From Rhizobium halophilum (GTDB lineage Bacteria; Pseudomonadota; Alphaproteobacteria; Rhizobiales; Rhizobiaceae): a stretch of 64,000 nt of DNA. Position 1 is the first letter of the stretch. Every line of letters begins with the position of its first letter. A program made the translations under genes and the position numbers. Location: the NCBI RefSeq assembly GCF_021648825.1, contig NZ_JAKJHS010000010.1:98248-162247 (forward strand). The letters run 5' to 3'. Below, in pieces: positions 54,843-63,549 of this stretch. The notes beneath the pieces are model-generated. The model searched no databases, was not told the DNA's origin, and was given only the letters and a program-made list of their open reading frames with translations.

Positions 54843-57389
54843 TCAAACCGACATTGGGAAATAAGCGAGGGTTGCAATGGTGAAGAAAGCGGTAAACGCC
54901 ATGAAGTGCCAATAGAGGGCCACGTTCGACAGGTCGATATCATGTGCCGGCGTCATTCTCTTTGTTATGGAACGCGCCAGGCAGTAGCCAAACATCACGC
55001 TCCCGACGGCGCCGTGAACTGCCGTCCATATCGCCAGTACCCAGACCGTCGCGGGATAGACATGTGCCGAGGGATCAAGACCGGTTGTGTAAGGCCCCCA
55101 CAGCAGTGAGGCACTTGCACATAGGGAAAGAACGACGCCTGCAGCCATCAAGAAACGCGCAACGCCCACATGCTCCGCACGGTTTGACCATCGCGCCAGA
55201 AGCGCGGATGCCCAAGCTGCGGCAAACAGCATCAGCGCCACAGTTGGCCACAGCACCCCCGGACCGACGGTGGTTGGCGGCGGAAAGTCCACATGGATGG
55301 TGAAGAAGTAGAAGTAACCGAAGATCAGGCCCATAAATGCGGTGGCATCGCCCAGCATGGTGATGAACATCGCCCACCAGCCGATTGACTGTGGACCCGA
55401 CTCGTAAAGCGGCAGTTTGAGGCCGAGACCGACCTCTTTTTCTCGCACCTCGGGTATCTGAGCCGTACCGCGCCATAGCCAGACGATGATCGAAACGAGC
55501 GAAAGCACCATGGCGCCGATCGTTGCCGCCCACCAGTGAAAGGTCGCAAAAATGAACACTGCACCGGTGAAAATCGCTGCCCACATCGGCATGAAGCTTG
55601 GGCCTGGCACGCGCAGGCATTGAAGCGGAGAGCCATCAAGGACGGACGTGATGAGGGTCTCGCGTTTCATGTCGGTGGCATCGGGAAGATAGAACCGCCC
55701 CTTGTCGACGTCGTCGATGAAGTTCGGCTGCTCCCAGATTGGATAGCGAGTGGTCACGATCGGCACCGAGCGCACGCCCCAACTTTCTCCGGGCATCTCC
55801 GAAAGCCACTCCAGGGTCCCGGCGTTCCAGGGGTTGCGCTTGGCGTAAGGCTCCTTGCTGCGGGGGCGCAGCACGTCCCACACGATGACCAGGAAGCCGG
55901 CCGCGAACACAAAGGCGCTGATGCTTGAGACCATGTTCGCGGCCCCGACGCCCATGCTCTCGGGATAGGTCCAGACGCGTCGCGCCATGCCGGCAAGTCC
56001 GGAATAATGCATCGGCATGAACGCCACATTGAAGCCGACGAACATGAGCCAGAATGCGAGCTTGCCGAGCCGGTCTGACAGCCGTCTGCCGCTGACGATC
56101 GGCCAATAGTAGTAGATCCCCGCCGACAATGGGAACAGCATTCCGCCGATCAACACATAGTGCAGGTGAGCGACCACGAAGTAGGTGTCATGCGCCTGCC
56201 AATCGAAAGGCACCAGTGCCACCATCACGCCGGTGAGACCTCCGATGACGAACGTGGCAAGCGCCCCAGACACAAACAGCATCGGCACGGAAAAGATGAC
56301 GCGGCCGGTTAGCAGCGTGGCGATGAAAACGAAGATTTGTACGCCCGTCGGAATGGCGACGGCCTCGGACGCCGCTGAAAAGAAGCCGAGAGAAATCGAT
56401 GGCAGCCCCGTGGTGTACATATGGTGCACCCAAAGCCCGAATGAGATGAAGCCTGTGCCGACGGCTGCGAGCACGATCCAGGAATAGCCAAGGATCGGCC
56501 GCTGCGCGAACGTGGGTATGATCATCGCAACGAGCGCGATTGCCGGAAGGAACACGATATAGACTTCAGGGTGGCCGAAGATCCAGAACAGATGCTGCCA
56601 AAGAACCGGGTCGCCACCGCGACTGGGATCGAAGAACGGCCAGTCGAACAAACGCTCCAACTCGAACAGGATATCGCCGGCAATCAGCGGAGGGAATGCG
56701 AACAGGATCATGCCTGCGACTACCAGAACGTACCAGCCATAGAGCGGCATGAGGTTCAGCCGCATCCCGGGCGGCCGGCATTTGAGCGTCCCTACGATCA
56801 ATTCTACGGCGGCCGCAATCGATGCAACCTCGATGAACGACAGGCCCAGCAGCCAGATATCTGGCCCGTAGCCTGGCGTATACTGCTCCCTCGTGGTCAG
56901 CGGCGGGTACATGAACCAGCCGGCGTTTGGTGCTGCGTCGAAGAAGATCGAGCCACACACGAAGACACCACCGATCACGAAACACCAGAACCCGAACGCC
57001 GATAGGCGTGGGAATGGCAGATCGCGGGCACCCAGCATCTGCGGCAAGAGAATGATGGCGACCGCTTCGAATATCGGGACTGCGAAGAGGAACATCATCG
57101 CCGTGCCGTGAAGCGTGTAAACCTGGTTGTAGAAGGTGGCCGACAGGAAGTCGTTATCGGGTACGGCAAGCTGCACCCGCATCATCAGCGCAAGTACGCC
57201 GGCAAACAGCATGAAGCCGAACGCCACGGCTGTGTACCAGATCCCGACTTCGGTGTTGTTGACAGCCGACCAGTAGCGCCACCCCTTAGGCGCAGCCCAC
57301 ACCTTTCGCAGCCTCTCTTCCTGGCCGCGGCGGACTTCCTCGTCATCCTGGTTCGGCGCGTCGGATGGATAGAGCGTGGCTTGTGTCAT
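54843..57389 (-). CDS. Cytochrome c oxidase subunits I and III fused (CoxI-CoxIII)
   Basis: An 848-residue fusion. The subunit I part (about residues 1-600) has heme a His in HGTAMMF, CuB ligand and crosslinked Tyr in FGHPEVYIVFLPAIA, WVHHMYT, and the heme a3/heme a His pair in VVAHLHYVLIGG. The subunit III part begins near residue 620 and shows ESGPQSIGWWAMFITMLGDATAFMGLIFGYFYF. Such fusions are known in caa3/ba3-type oxidases. The start at 57389 (MTQATLYPS) overlaps the coxB stop by ATGA and has GGGGAGCC upstream. The enzyme reduces oxygen to water and pumps protons. Confidence 0.92.
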   Translation of the reverse strand: MTQATLYPSDAPNQDDEEVRRGQEERLRKVWAAPKGWRYWSAVNNTEVGIWYTAVAFGFMLFAGVLALMMRVQLAVPDNDFLSATFYNQVYTLHGTAMMFLFAVPIFEAVAIILLPQMLGARDLPFPRLSAFGFWCFVIGGVFVCGSIFFDAAPNAGWFMYPPLTTREQYTPGYGPDIWLLGLSFIEVASIAAAVELIVGTLKCRPPGMRLNLMPLYGWYVLVVAGMILFAFPPLIAGDILFELERLFDWPFFDPSRGGDPVLWQHLFWIFGHPEVYIVFLPAIALVAMIIPTFAQRPILGYSWIVLAAVGTGFISFGLWVHHMYTTGLPSISLGFFSAASEAVAIPTGVQIFVFIATLLTGRVIFSVPMLFVSGALATFVIGGLTGVMVALVPFDWQAHDTYFVVAHLHYVLIGGMLFPLSAGIYYYWPIVSGRRLSDRLGKLAFWLMFVGFNVAFMPMHYSGLAGMARRVWTYPESMGVGAANMVSSISAFVFAAGFLVIVWDVLRPRSKEPYAKRNPWNAGTLEWLSEMPGESWGVRSVPIVTTRYPIWEQPNFIDDVDKGRFYLPDATDMKRETLITSVLDGSPLQCLRVPGPSFMPMWAAIFTGAVFIFATFHWWAATIGAMVLSLVSIIVWLWRGTAQIPEVREKEVGLGLKLPLYESGPQSIGWWAMFITMLGDATAFMGLIFGYFYFFTIHVDFPPPTTVGPGVLWPTVALMLFAAAWASALLARWSNRAEHVGVARFLMAAGVVLSLCASASLLWGPYTTGLDPSAHVYPATVWVLAIWTAVHGAVGSVMFGYCLARSITKRMTPAHDIDLSNVALYWHFMAFTAFFTIATLAYFPMSV

Positions 57390-58381
57390 TCGAGGCTCCC
57401 CAGCCATTCCGATATCTGCTCAATTTCTGCATCCGGAAGCACACCGAAGGCCGGCATCTCCACGCCTGGCTTCAGGTGGTCCGGCGCCGCGATGAAGGCA
57501 GCAAGATTCTCCTCCGTCATGGGCAGAAGACCGGCCGCAATCGTGCGGCGACTTGCAACATGCGTCAGGTCTGGCCCCACGTCTCCGTCAGCGGGGGTGC
57601 CCCTGACACTGTGGCACCCGCCGCAGCCGTTCTGCAGGAAAAGGCTGAGACCCACGCTTTCGTCGACCGCTGCAGGTTCGGCTTGCGCTCTGACGTATCG
57701 CGCGAAATCCTCCTCGCTCGCGACGACCACTCGAAGCCCCATCTGGGCGTGTGCCGTTCCGCAAAATTCCGCGCAGGCGCCGTTGAAAATCCCAAGCTCG
57801 GTGGGTTCCAGAATAAGTCGATTTACCCGGCCAGGGATCGCATCCATCTTCCCAGCCAGAGACGGAACCCAGAACGAGTGGATCACATCCGGGCTGCCCA
57901 GAAGAATCTCCGAGCGCTTGTTGACCGGGATCCAGATCTCGTTGGCGCTTGGGACACCGCCTTGCGGGAGGTTTCTGACGGCACCGGGGTCCCCGTCGAC
58001 GTCATAGGCAACCCGCCACCAGAAGCGCTCCCCGGCTACAGCAATCGTCGGGCCATCTGCCGGGCGCCGGAGCTCCGGCATCATCTTGAGGCCCCAAAAC
58101 AGCAGCGCCGCAAGAACGACCGTCGGGAACACACATCCACCCCAGATGATGAGGCGCAAGCCGGTCTTCTCAGAATGCTTGGCCGGATCTCCTTTGGTAG
58201 CGTAGTAGCTGAGGCCAATGACGAGGAGCCAAATCGCCACCGCTCCGGTCAATAGAACCCAAAAGAGTGCCAGAACGCGCTGCGCTTCGACTCCCGCCGC
58301 GTCGAAAGCGGTCTGAGGTCCAGTGCAGGAGGACAATAGGGCGATCACAGAAAATATGCTGCTCGCCTGGCCCCTTCTCAT
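57386..58381 (-). CDS. coxB: Cytochrome c oxidase subunit II with C-terminal cytochrome c domain (caa3-type)
   Basis: A 331-residue protein with a leading signal/lipid-like segment (SIFSVIALLSSCTGPQTAF), two membrane helices, a CuA domain with CAEFCGTAHAQM, and a C-terminal heme c domain with CGGCHSVRGTPADGDVGPDLTH and Met near the end (GVEMPAFGV). The fusion of cytochrome c to CoxB marks a caa3 oxidase that can take electrons directly from other cytochromes. It follows the quinoprotein gene by 67 bases and overlaps the CoxI-III gene. Confidence 0.93.
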   Translation of the reverse strand: MRRGQASSIFSVIALLSSCTGPQTAFDAAGVEAQRVLALFWVLLTGAVAIWLLVIGLSYYATKGDPAKHSEKTGLRLIIWGGCVFPTVVLAALLFWGLKMMPELRRPADGPTIAVAGERFWWRVAYDVDGDPGAVRNLPQGGVPSANEIWIPVNKRSEILLGSPDVIHSFWVPSLAGKMDAIPGRVNRLILEPTELGIFNGACAEFCGTAHAQMGLRVVVASEEDFARYVRAQAEPAAVDESVGLSLFLQNGCGGCHSVRGTPADGDVGPDLTHVASRRTIAAGLLPMTEENLAAFIAAPDHLKPGVEMPAFGVLPDAEIEQISEWLGSLE

Positions 58382-58448
58382 AACGATTGTGTCTCCCCCT
58401 GCCCCTCAAGAACAAACCGTTGCATTTGGTGGAGCAGATACCCCATCA

Positions 58449-60332
58449 TCACTCTGGCAGCCGATATGCCACAACCTGGTCCGAGACCTCCGGCTTCAGG
58501 ATCGAGTTCCCGCCGACGGCAAACACCACGTAATCCGCCCCTTCGTGGGTGAAGACAGCAGGGATAGAAACGGCCGGGGCTTCGACGAGATCCGACCACA
58601 GTTCCTCGCCTGTCGCCGCGTTCAATGCACGCACACGGGAATCCATGGACGCGCCAATGAAGACGACGCCGCCCGCAGTCACCACAGGGCCGCCGAGGGT
58701 AGGCGAGCCCCAGGATTCAAAGCCATAGAAGCCGGAGAGCTGCGCTAGGCCGAATGGCGTCTCGTAGAGCCGCTCGCCAGTGCGTAGATCGATAGCTGAA
58801 AACGTTCCGAAAGGTGGCTTCCAGCAAGGCATGCCGAGCCAGTTGCTCCAGTCCGTCAGGTGGATGCCATAGGGTGCACCCTCCTGGGGATAATAGCCTG
58901 CCTCATTGCCGCTCTCTTTGCTCTGGAGTTCTTCGTACTCCTGCCGTGGGATCAGGCGAATGGTTTGAACGATGCGTGACGCGTTGACATAAAGGATGTC
59001 ATTTCGCGGATCGACCGCCACACCGCCCCAGTTGGTGGCGCCAGCGGTTCCAGGGTAGAAAAGTGTCCCCTGTTCGGATGGCGGCGTGAAGATGCCTTCG
59101 TACAGATATTTCTCCCGATCCCGCGAGCACTGGCCGAAGCTGACGATGTCAGCAAGCGTCCAAACACCGGGGAATTCGAGCGCATTGCCCAAAGGCGGAG
59201 GCGTCATCGCGAAAGGCTGTGTGGGCGCCGCAACCTCACCCTCTGCAGCGCTTGCAGGCACCGGGCGCTCCTCAACCGGGAAGATCGGCTTGCCGGTGCG
59301 GCGGTCGAGAACAAACAGGAAGCCTTGCTTCGTTGCCTGAACGAGGGCGGGGATGGTCTCGCCATCTCGCTCTATATCGACAAGCGTCGGGGCAGACGGT
59401 GTGTCGTAGTCCCAGATGTCGTGGTGAACATGCTGAAAGCTCCAGACGATCTCGCCCGTTTCAATGTCGACCGCACTGACGGTAGTGGCATGCCGCATGG
59501 GTTCCAGACGCTGACCGCCCCAGTAGTTCGGACTGGGAGAGGAAACCGGCGCATAGACCAGTCCAAGTTCGGGATCCGCTGTCATCGCGGTCCAGATATT
59601 GGCGGTGCCCGTGCGGGGGATCATCTCCGGCGGCACGAAGCCCGTGTCCCAAAGCAGCTCGCCTGAACGAGCGTCGATGGCCATCAGGTTGCCTGGCGGT
59701 GCAACGCTGTAGGCCCAGTCATTGCCCGCCCAGCCGAGAAGAAGCGTGTTTCCGACAACGAGTGGCGGCTGTAGCAGCGAAAAAGGGAAGACGTCGTTGA
59801 CGTCGTTCCACTGATTGACGTTGAGGACGCCCCCATCTGCAAAGTCGGTGCAACGCTTGCCCGTGTCCGCATCGACGGCGTGCAGTTCGGCATCCATGGT
59901 GCCGAGGAACACCCTCTTTTCACAGACACCCTCACGGCCGCTCTCCCAATAGGAAACCCCGCGGTTCTTCAGGGCGGGCTGCGTCAGCGCCTCAAGCCTT
60001 GAGTCACTGCTGTAGCTCCAGCGCTCCTCACCGGTCGCGGGGTCAAGAGCGACGATGCGATAGAAGGGCGTGCCGAGATAGAGAGTATCGTTGGCATAGA
60101 TGGGTGTCGCAGACCAGACCGTCTGCGGGAGCTCTCCTGAACCATCCGAAACGTCGCCTGTATGATACTCCCAGGCGCGCTCCAGGTCGCTTACCGTCTC
60201 TGGAGTAAAGCTCTTGACGTTTGAGAACTTCGTGGAGGCAACATCACCATGAAACGCCGTCCAATCCGCCTCTTGGGCGCTGGCTGTAGCGGATGCGGCG
60301 ACAAGAAGAAACGGGAGAAAGTTTCGAAACAT
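58449..60332 (-). CDS. Periplasmic PQQ-dependent dehydrogenase (glucose dehydrogenase-like)
   Basis: A 627-residue quinoprotein with a signal peptide (MFRNFLPFLLVAASATASA) and an eight-bladed propeller: DWTAFHGDVASTKFSNVKSFTPETVSDLERAWEYHTGD, tryptophan-docking repeats (GEERWSY, GELLWDT, GEIVWSF, GEELWSD) and VEERPVPASAAEGEVAAPTQPFAMTPPPL. The pattern is that of the mGDH catalytic domain rather than a methanol dehydrogenase; it lacks the N-terminal membrane part. Its ATG overlaps the stop of a four-helix membrane protein, suggesting a split enzyme. The calcium-PQQ site is expected but not resolved here. Confidence 0.88.
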   Translation of the reverse strand: MFRNFLPFLLVAASATASAQEADWTAFHGDVASTKFSNVKSFTPETVSDLERAWEYHTGDVSDGSGELPQTVWSATPIYANDTLYLGTPFYRIVALDPATGEERWSYSSDSRLEALTQPALKNRGVSYWESGREGVCEKRVFLGTMDAELHAVDADTGKRCTDFADGGVLNVNQWNDVNDVFPFSLLQPPLVVGNTLLLGWAGNDWAYSVAPPGNLMAIDARSGELLWDTGFVPPEMIPRTGTANIWTAMTADPELGLVYAPVSSPSPNYWGGQRLEPMRHATTVSAVDIETGEIVWSFQHVHHDIWDYDTPSAPTLVDIERDGETIPALVQATKQGFLFVLDRRTGKPIFPVEERPVPASAAEGEVAAPTQPFAMTPPPLGNALEFPGVWTLADIVSFGQCSRDREKYLYEGIFTPPSEQGTLFYPGTAGATNWGGVAVDPRNDILYVNASRIVQTIRLIPRQEYEELQSKESGNEAGYYPQEGAPYGIHLTDWSNWLGMPCWKPPFGTFSAIDLRTGERLYETPFGLAQLSGFYGFESWGSPTLGGPVVTAGGVVFIGASMDSRVRALNAATGEELWSDLVEAPAVSIPAVFTHEGADYVVFAVGGNSILKPEVSDQVVAYRLPE

Positions 60333-60679
60333 CAAGCGGCCTTCTTGCGCAAGTTCCAGACAAGGGCGAAGACCAGTGCTACGCACGTCAAAAGCATCAT
60401 GACGGCGAAGGCGTACTGCATCAGGAAATAGGCAGCGACGGTTGTCAGTCCTGCGCCGATCAAGAGAATGAGATTCAAGCTCACCCAAAGGCGGCGCCCC
60501 ACCCGCAGGACCATCACGAGGACCGTTCCCGCTACCGTTGCAACGGCACCGATCAGGGCAAGAAGCGCACCGATGGATCCGTTCACCCCTGTGTTTTCGA
60601 AGGGCGCCGCATAAGCGATCACGGCTAGCACCAGGGCCACGAGCGAGGGGAGCAGTGCTGCATTGTAGGTTATCCGCAT
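60332..60679 (-). CDS. Four-helix membrane protein, possible anchor of the quinoprotein
   Basis: A 115-residue protein with four hydrophobic segments (LLPSLVALVLAVIAYAA, IGALLALIGAVATVAGTVLVMVL, LNLILLIGAGLTTVAAYFL, AVMMLLTCVALVFALVWN) and a basic C-terminus. Size and helix number are like the membrane half of mGDH, although sequence identity is not evident. It overlaps the quinoprotein start by TGATG. No ribosome site precedes its ATG; a candidate promoter ends nine bases upstream, so the message may be leaderless. Confidence 0.65.
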   Translation of the reverse strand: MRITYNAALLPSLVALVLAVIAYAAPFENTGVNGSIGALLALIGAVATVAGTVLVMVLRVGRRLWVSLNLILLIGAGLTTVAAYFLMQYAFAVMMLLTCVALVFALVWNLRKKAA

Positions 60680-60687
60680 TCGCGTTA

Positions 60688-60712
60688 AACTAACCACCTT
60701 CGAATTTGTTCC
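60688..60712 (-). promoter_or_regulatory. Candidate EcfG/RpoE2-type promoter of the quinoprotein-oxidase operon
   Basis: On the minus strand GGAAC (60712-60708), 16-base spacer, AGTT (60691-60688). The -10 element is nine bases before the ATG at 60679, so transcription would begin at or just before the start codon. Confidence 0.45.
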
Positions 60713-60831
60713 AAGCAACATGCATCGGCACCGCCGCAGCCGAGTGGCCTCAGTGGGTGAGATCGCAGCGCTCAACGACAAGATGCTCCCAAAGTCGTGA
60801 ACCTGATGCCACCTCACCTGGCTCTGCTCAC

Positions 60832-60856
60832 GGAACATTCCCGTTCGTGTCCTGTT
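60832..60856 (+). promoter_or_regulatory. Candidate EcfG/RpoE2-type promoter of the EF-hand pair
   Basis: GGAAC (60832-60836), 16-base spacer, TGTT (60853-60856), 62 bases before the ATG of the first EF-hand gene. It is back to back with the promoter of the oxidase operon. Confidence 0.45.
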
Positions 60857-60917
60857 GGCCTGCTGTGCGTCAGACGATCTGACGCTTCAATCGAGACACC
60901 AAAGAGGAGGTCCAATC

Positions 60918-61346
60918 ATGATCGACAAGATCAAGACCACGCTCGCCGCTTCCACCTTCGCTCTGTCGCTGATCGCTGCACCTGCATTGGCACAGGAGTA
61001 TGGCGACTGGGATACGGATGGCGCAGCTGGCATCAACGAAAGCGAGTTCCGGACCGGGTTCGAGAACAACACGGCATTCGACACTTGGGACGCCAACGAT
61101 GACAGCGCGCTCACTGAGGACGAGTTTGGCACCGGCATCGGTGACAATGAAAGCGCCTTCAATGACCGCTTCGGCGACGGCTGGTTCAACGAATGGGATG
61201 CCGATTCCAACGATTCCATCAGCGAAGATGAGTACTATGACGGCGTATATGCCGGGTACGACGCCAACAACAACAACGTCATCGAAGAGCCGGAGTTCGG
61301 CGACGTTGGCGACGACATGGGCGATGGCGGCCTGTTCGACATCTAA
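60918..61346 (+). CDS. Secreted EF-hand protein 1
   Basis: A 142-residue acidic protein with signal peptide (MIDKIKTTLAASTFALSLIAAPALAQ). Four EF-hand-like loops follow: DWDTDGAAGINESEF, TWDANDDSALTEDEF, EWDADSNDSISEDEY and GYDANNNNVIEEPEF, each with acidic residues at positions 1, 3, 5 and 12. It should bind calcium in the periplasm. GAGGAGG lies before the ATG. Followed 73 bases later by a second EF-hand gene. Confidence 0.85.
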   Translation: MIDKIKTTLAASTFALSLIAAPALAQEYGDWDTDGAAGINESEFRTGFENNTAFDTWDANDDSALTEDEFGTGIGDNESAFNDRFGDGWFNEWDADSNDSISEDEYYDGVYAGYDANNNNVIEEPEFGDVGDDMGDGGLFDI

Positions 61347-61418
61347 GCATGGCACAAGCTTGTCAGGAGAGTGACCGGCGGCGGTATCCGCCGGTCACTC
61401 CGTTCAAGGAGGACCGAC

Positions 61419-61961
61419 ATGGGGATGAAAAAGATCAAACCAGCCTTCGTGCTTGGCAGCTTGTTATCAGCGGCAGCCATCGGTGCGCAGACAACTGCTG
61501 CGCAAACACCGGCCGGCGTCTTCTCAGAAGGTGCTGACGAGGTGCGTCGGCTGAGCGACGACATGTTCTCCCGATGGGACACCAATGAGAACAGGATACT
61601 CGAAGGCGACGAATTCCTGATCGGTCTTCACCAGCGCTGGAGCGGGCAGGACGGGACGCTGAACAAACCGGAATACGAGGAAAGCTGGAATGACTGGTTC
61701 GTCGCCCAGGCTCCCGATTTCCTGGCGCTTGATCAGAATTATGACGGCGAGATCTCGGTAGAAGAGCTCAAGGTTCCGCTGACGGATGCCGATCTTCGCG
61801 GCGAATGGCAGGGCGTCGATGATGCTGCGCTGACCCCTGAGGAGTTCTGGGCGGGGCTCAACAAAGTAAGCGATGTCGATCGGAGCGGCGATCTGGATGA
61901 TCGGGAACTCGAAGCGCTGGGGATCGTGGTGGCTCCCGTCCCGCATACGGCCGATGAATAG
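61419..61961 (+). CDS. Secreted EF-hand protein 2
   Basis: A 180-residue protein with signal peptide (KKIKPAFVLGSLLSAAAIGAQTTAAQ) and three recognisable EF-hand loops: RWDTNENRILEGDEF, ALDQNYDGEISVEEL and DVDRSGDLDDREL. AAGGAGG lies just before the start. The helix between loops (QRWSGQDGTLNKPEYEESWNDWF) holds another partial loop. It shares arrangement, not close sequence, with the first protein, and is probably co-transcribed with it. Confidence 0.82.
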   Translation: MGMKKIKPAFVLGSLLSAAAIGAQTTAAQTPAGVFSEGADEVRRLSDDMFSRWDTNENRILEGDEFLIGLHQRWSGQDGTLNKPEYEESWNDWFVAQAPDFLALDQNYDGEISVEELKVPLTDADLRGEWQGVDDAALTPEEFWAGLNKVSDVDRSGDLDDRELEALGIVVAPVPHTADE

Positions 61962-62670
61962 CGGGCATGGAGCGAGGATTCAACGGAGCTAAGGCTATTT
62001 CTCTAGGTCTTCCACCCGAGGAATTCTTTCGACTCCGTGGCTCAAGGTAACCGGCGGCTGCGGCGCCTGCAGTCCATGCTGCCGATGGGTCAAAGCAACT
62101 TGAGCCTCGGAGGGCCTCCAACCTTTTGAAAGACTGCGAGGGTTGGTCCTTCATCGTCAGCGGGGCAGCCCTTGAAGTCATCGACTCCGTCCCCCGCCAA
62201 CTCGGGAGGCTGGACGTCAAAGCAACCTTCGTCGCCTCTTCAATCAGCCCGTTCCTGTCGTCTTGGTAGCTGGCATGAACGCCATGATACTCATCTTTCC
62301 AGAGTGATGCGTCGGGTCGCCAAAGTTTTGAAGGCTTCTCTCCCCTGCATCCAGATCAACGAAGAGAGGATGAGGTCCTCCAACCCGGACAAGCTGGTTG
62401 CTGACTTCGAGGATGATCCGAGCGCTCGACGGTTCTTGCCAGATCATCCTTCATCCGGCACGTCTAAGACGAGCGAATCGAGAAACACCGCGACTGCCTG
62501 TGTGCCGACCACTGCTGTGTTGCCACGGCTTTTGAAGCGGAAGGGATGCGTTTTGCAGCCCACAGGCGCGCGAAGCATCCGACCATCGTCCTGTCTGTGA
62601 AATCACTGCCGGACGTCAACTCCACGGGCGGGCGGAATTGGTGGCAGCATTTGCGCTGCCACCCGTCGTA
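61962..62670. other. Gene-free stretch of about 700 bases
   Basis: No convincing gene lies between the EF-hand gene and the catalase gene. Open frames here lack ribosome sites and recognisable products. I saw no transposon ends, tRNA or clear terminator. It may contain decayed sequence; both flanking genes converge on it. Confidence 0.4.
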
Positions 62671-63549
62671 TCAGGACGACATCGGCGGCATGGGCTTTTT
62701 CGGTGTGCCGTGAAGCCGCGGATCGAGCTGCGAAAGCTCCGTCACCTCTTCGCCGAGCGGCTGCGGATCGGCGAGGTATTCGAACTGCCCCTTGCCATCC
62801 GGCGTCGGGCCTTCGGCCCACTGTCCCTGGCGGCTCTCGGTGCCTTCCGAGCAGTTCCAGAACTGGTAGGCGACCTTGGACAGTTCCTTCTCCTGCGGGA
62901 AGCTCATCGGCGCTGGCGTCTGGTCAAGACCGTCCTGCTCGAGCTCCTTGATGGCCGCCAGCCACTGGTTCTGGTGCATGGTGTCACGCGCGATCAGGAA
63001 AGACAGCATGTCGCGCACGCCCGGATCGTCTGTCATCTCGTAGAGGCGGCACACCTGCAGGCGACCTTGCGATTCGGCCGTCACGTTGAAGCGGAAATCG
63101 GCAAGCAGGTTGCCCGACGAGACCGTATAGCGCGAAGTCCAGGGATAGCCGACGCTGTCGGTCGGGGTGGCACCCATACCGGCGACGATTGCGTGTTGCG
63201 GGTTCATGCCCCCGACGATGACATCCTCGACCCGAGCACCGCCCATGACGGCACCGATCACCGAATCCTTCGCGGCGTCCTCGCGGGCTTCCACCGGAGA
63301 CGTTTCCAGCAGGCGGGCGATCATGGTTGCCAGCATTTCCACATGCGCGATCTCTTCCGTGCCAATGTCGAGGATCATGTCACGGTACTTGGCCGGCGCA
63401 CGGCAATTCCACCCCTGGAAGAGGTAGGTCATCATCACGCTGATCTCGCCCCACTGGCCGCCGAGAACCTCCTGCAGCTTCTGTGCATACAAAGGGTCCG
63501 GTGCCGACGGCTTGGCGTTGTATTGGAACTTGTTGGTTCGAAAGAACAT
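62671..63549 (-). CDS. Manganese catalase (non-heme)
   Basis: A 292-residue ferritin-like protein, MFFRTNKFQYNAKPSAPDPLYAQKLQEVLGGQWGEISVMMTYLFQGWNC. The dimanganese ligands appear in GEISVMM, GTEEIAHVEMLATMIARLL, and the second pair FNVTAESQGRLQVCRLYEM with RDTMHQNQWLAAIKELE. It breaks hydrogen peroxide down without heme. GAG-type site (AAGGAGATTTTC) lies before the ATG. The C-terminal 30 residues are Pro-rich. In rhizobia such catalases are often stress regulated, which agrees with the upstream element. Confidence 0.92.
   Translation of the reverse strand: MFFRTNKFQYNAKPSAPDPLYAQKLQEVLGGQWGEISVMMTYLFQGWNCRAPAKYRDMILDIGTEEIAHVEMLATMIARLLETSPVEAREDAAKDSVIGAVMGGARVEDVIVGGMNPQHAIVAGMGATPTDSVGYPWTSRYTVSSGNLLADFRFNVTAESQGRLQVCRLYEMTDDPGVRDMLSFLIARDTMHQNQWLAAIKELEQDGLDQTPAPMSFPQEKELSKVAYQFWNCSEGTESRQGQWAEGPTPDGKGQFEYLADPQPLGEEVTELSQLDPRLHGTPKKPMPPMSS

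Noticed and set aside
62172..62600. 142-codon frame between EF-hand and catalase genes
   Set aside because: Ser/Arg/Thr-rich composition, no start signal and no pattern; typical of non-coding high-GC DNA.
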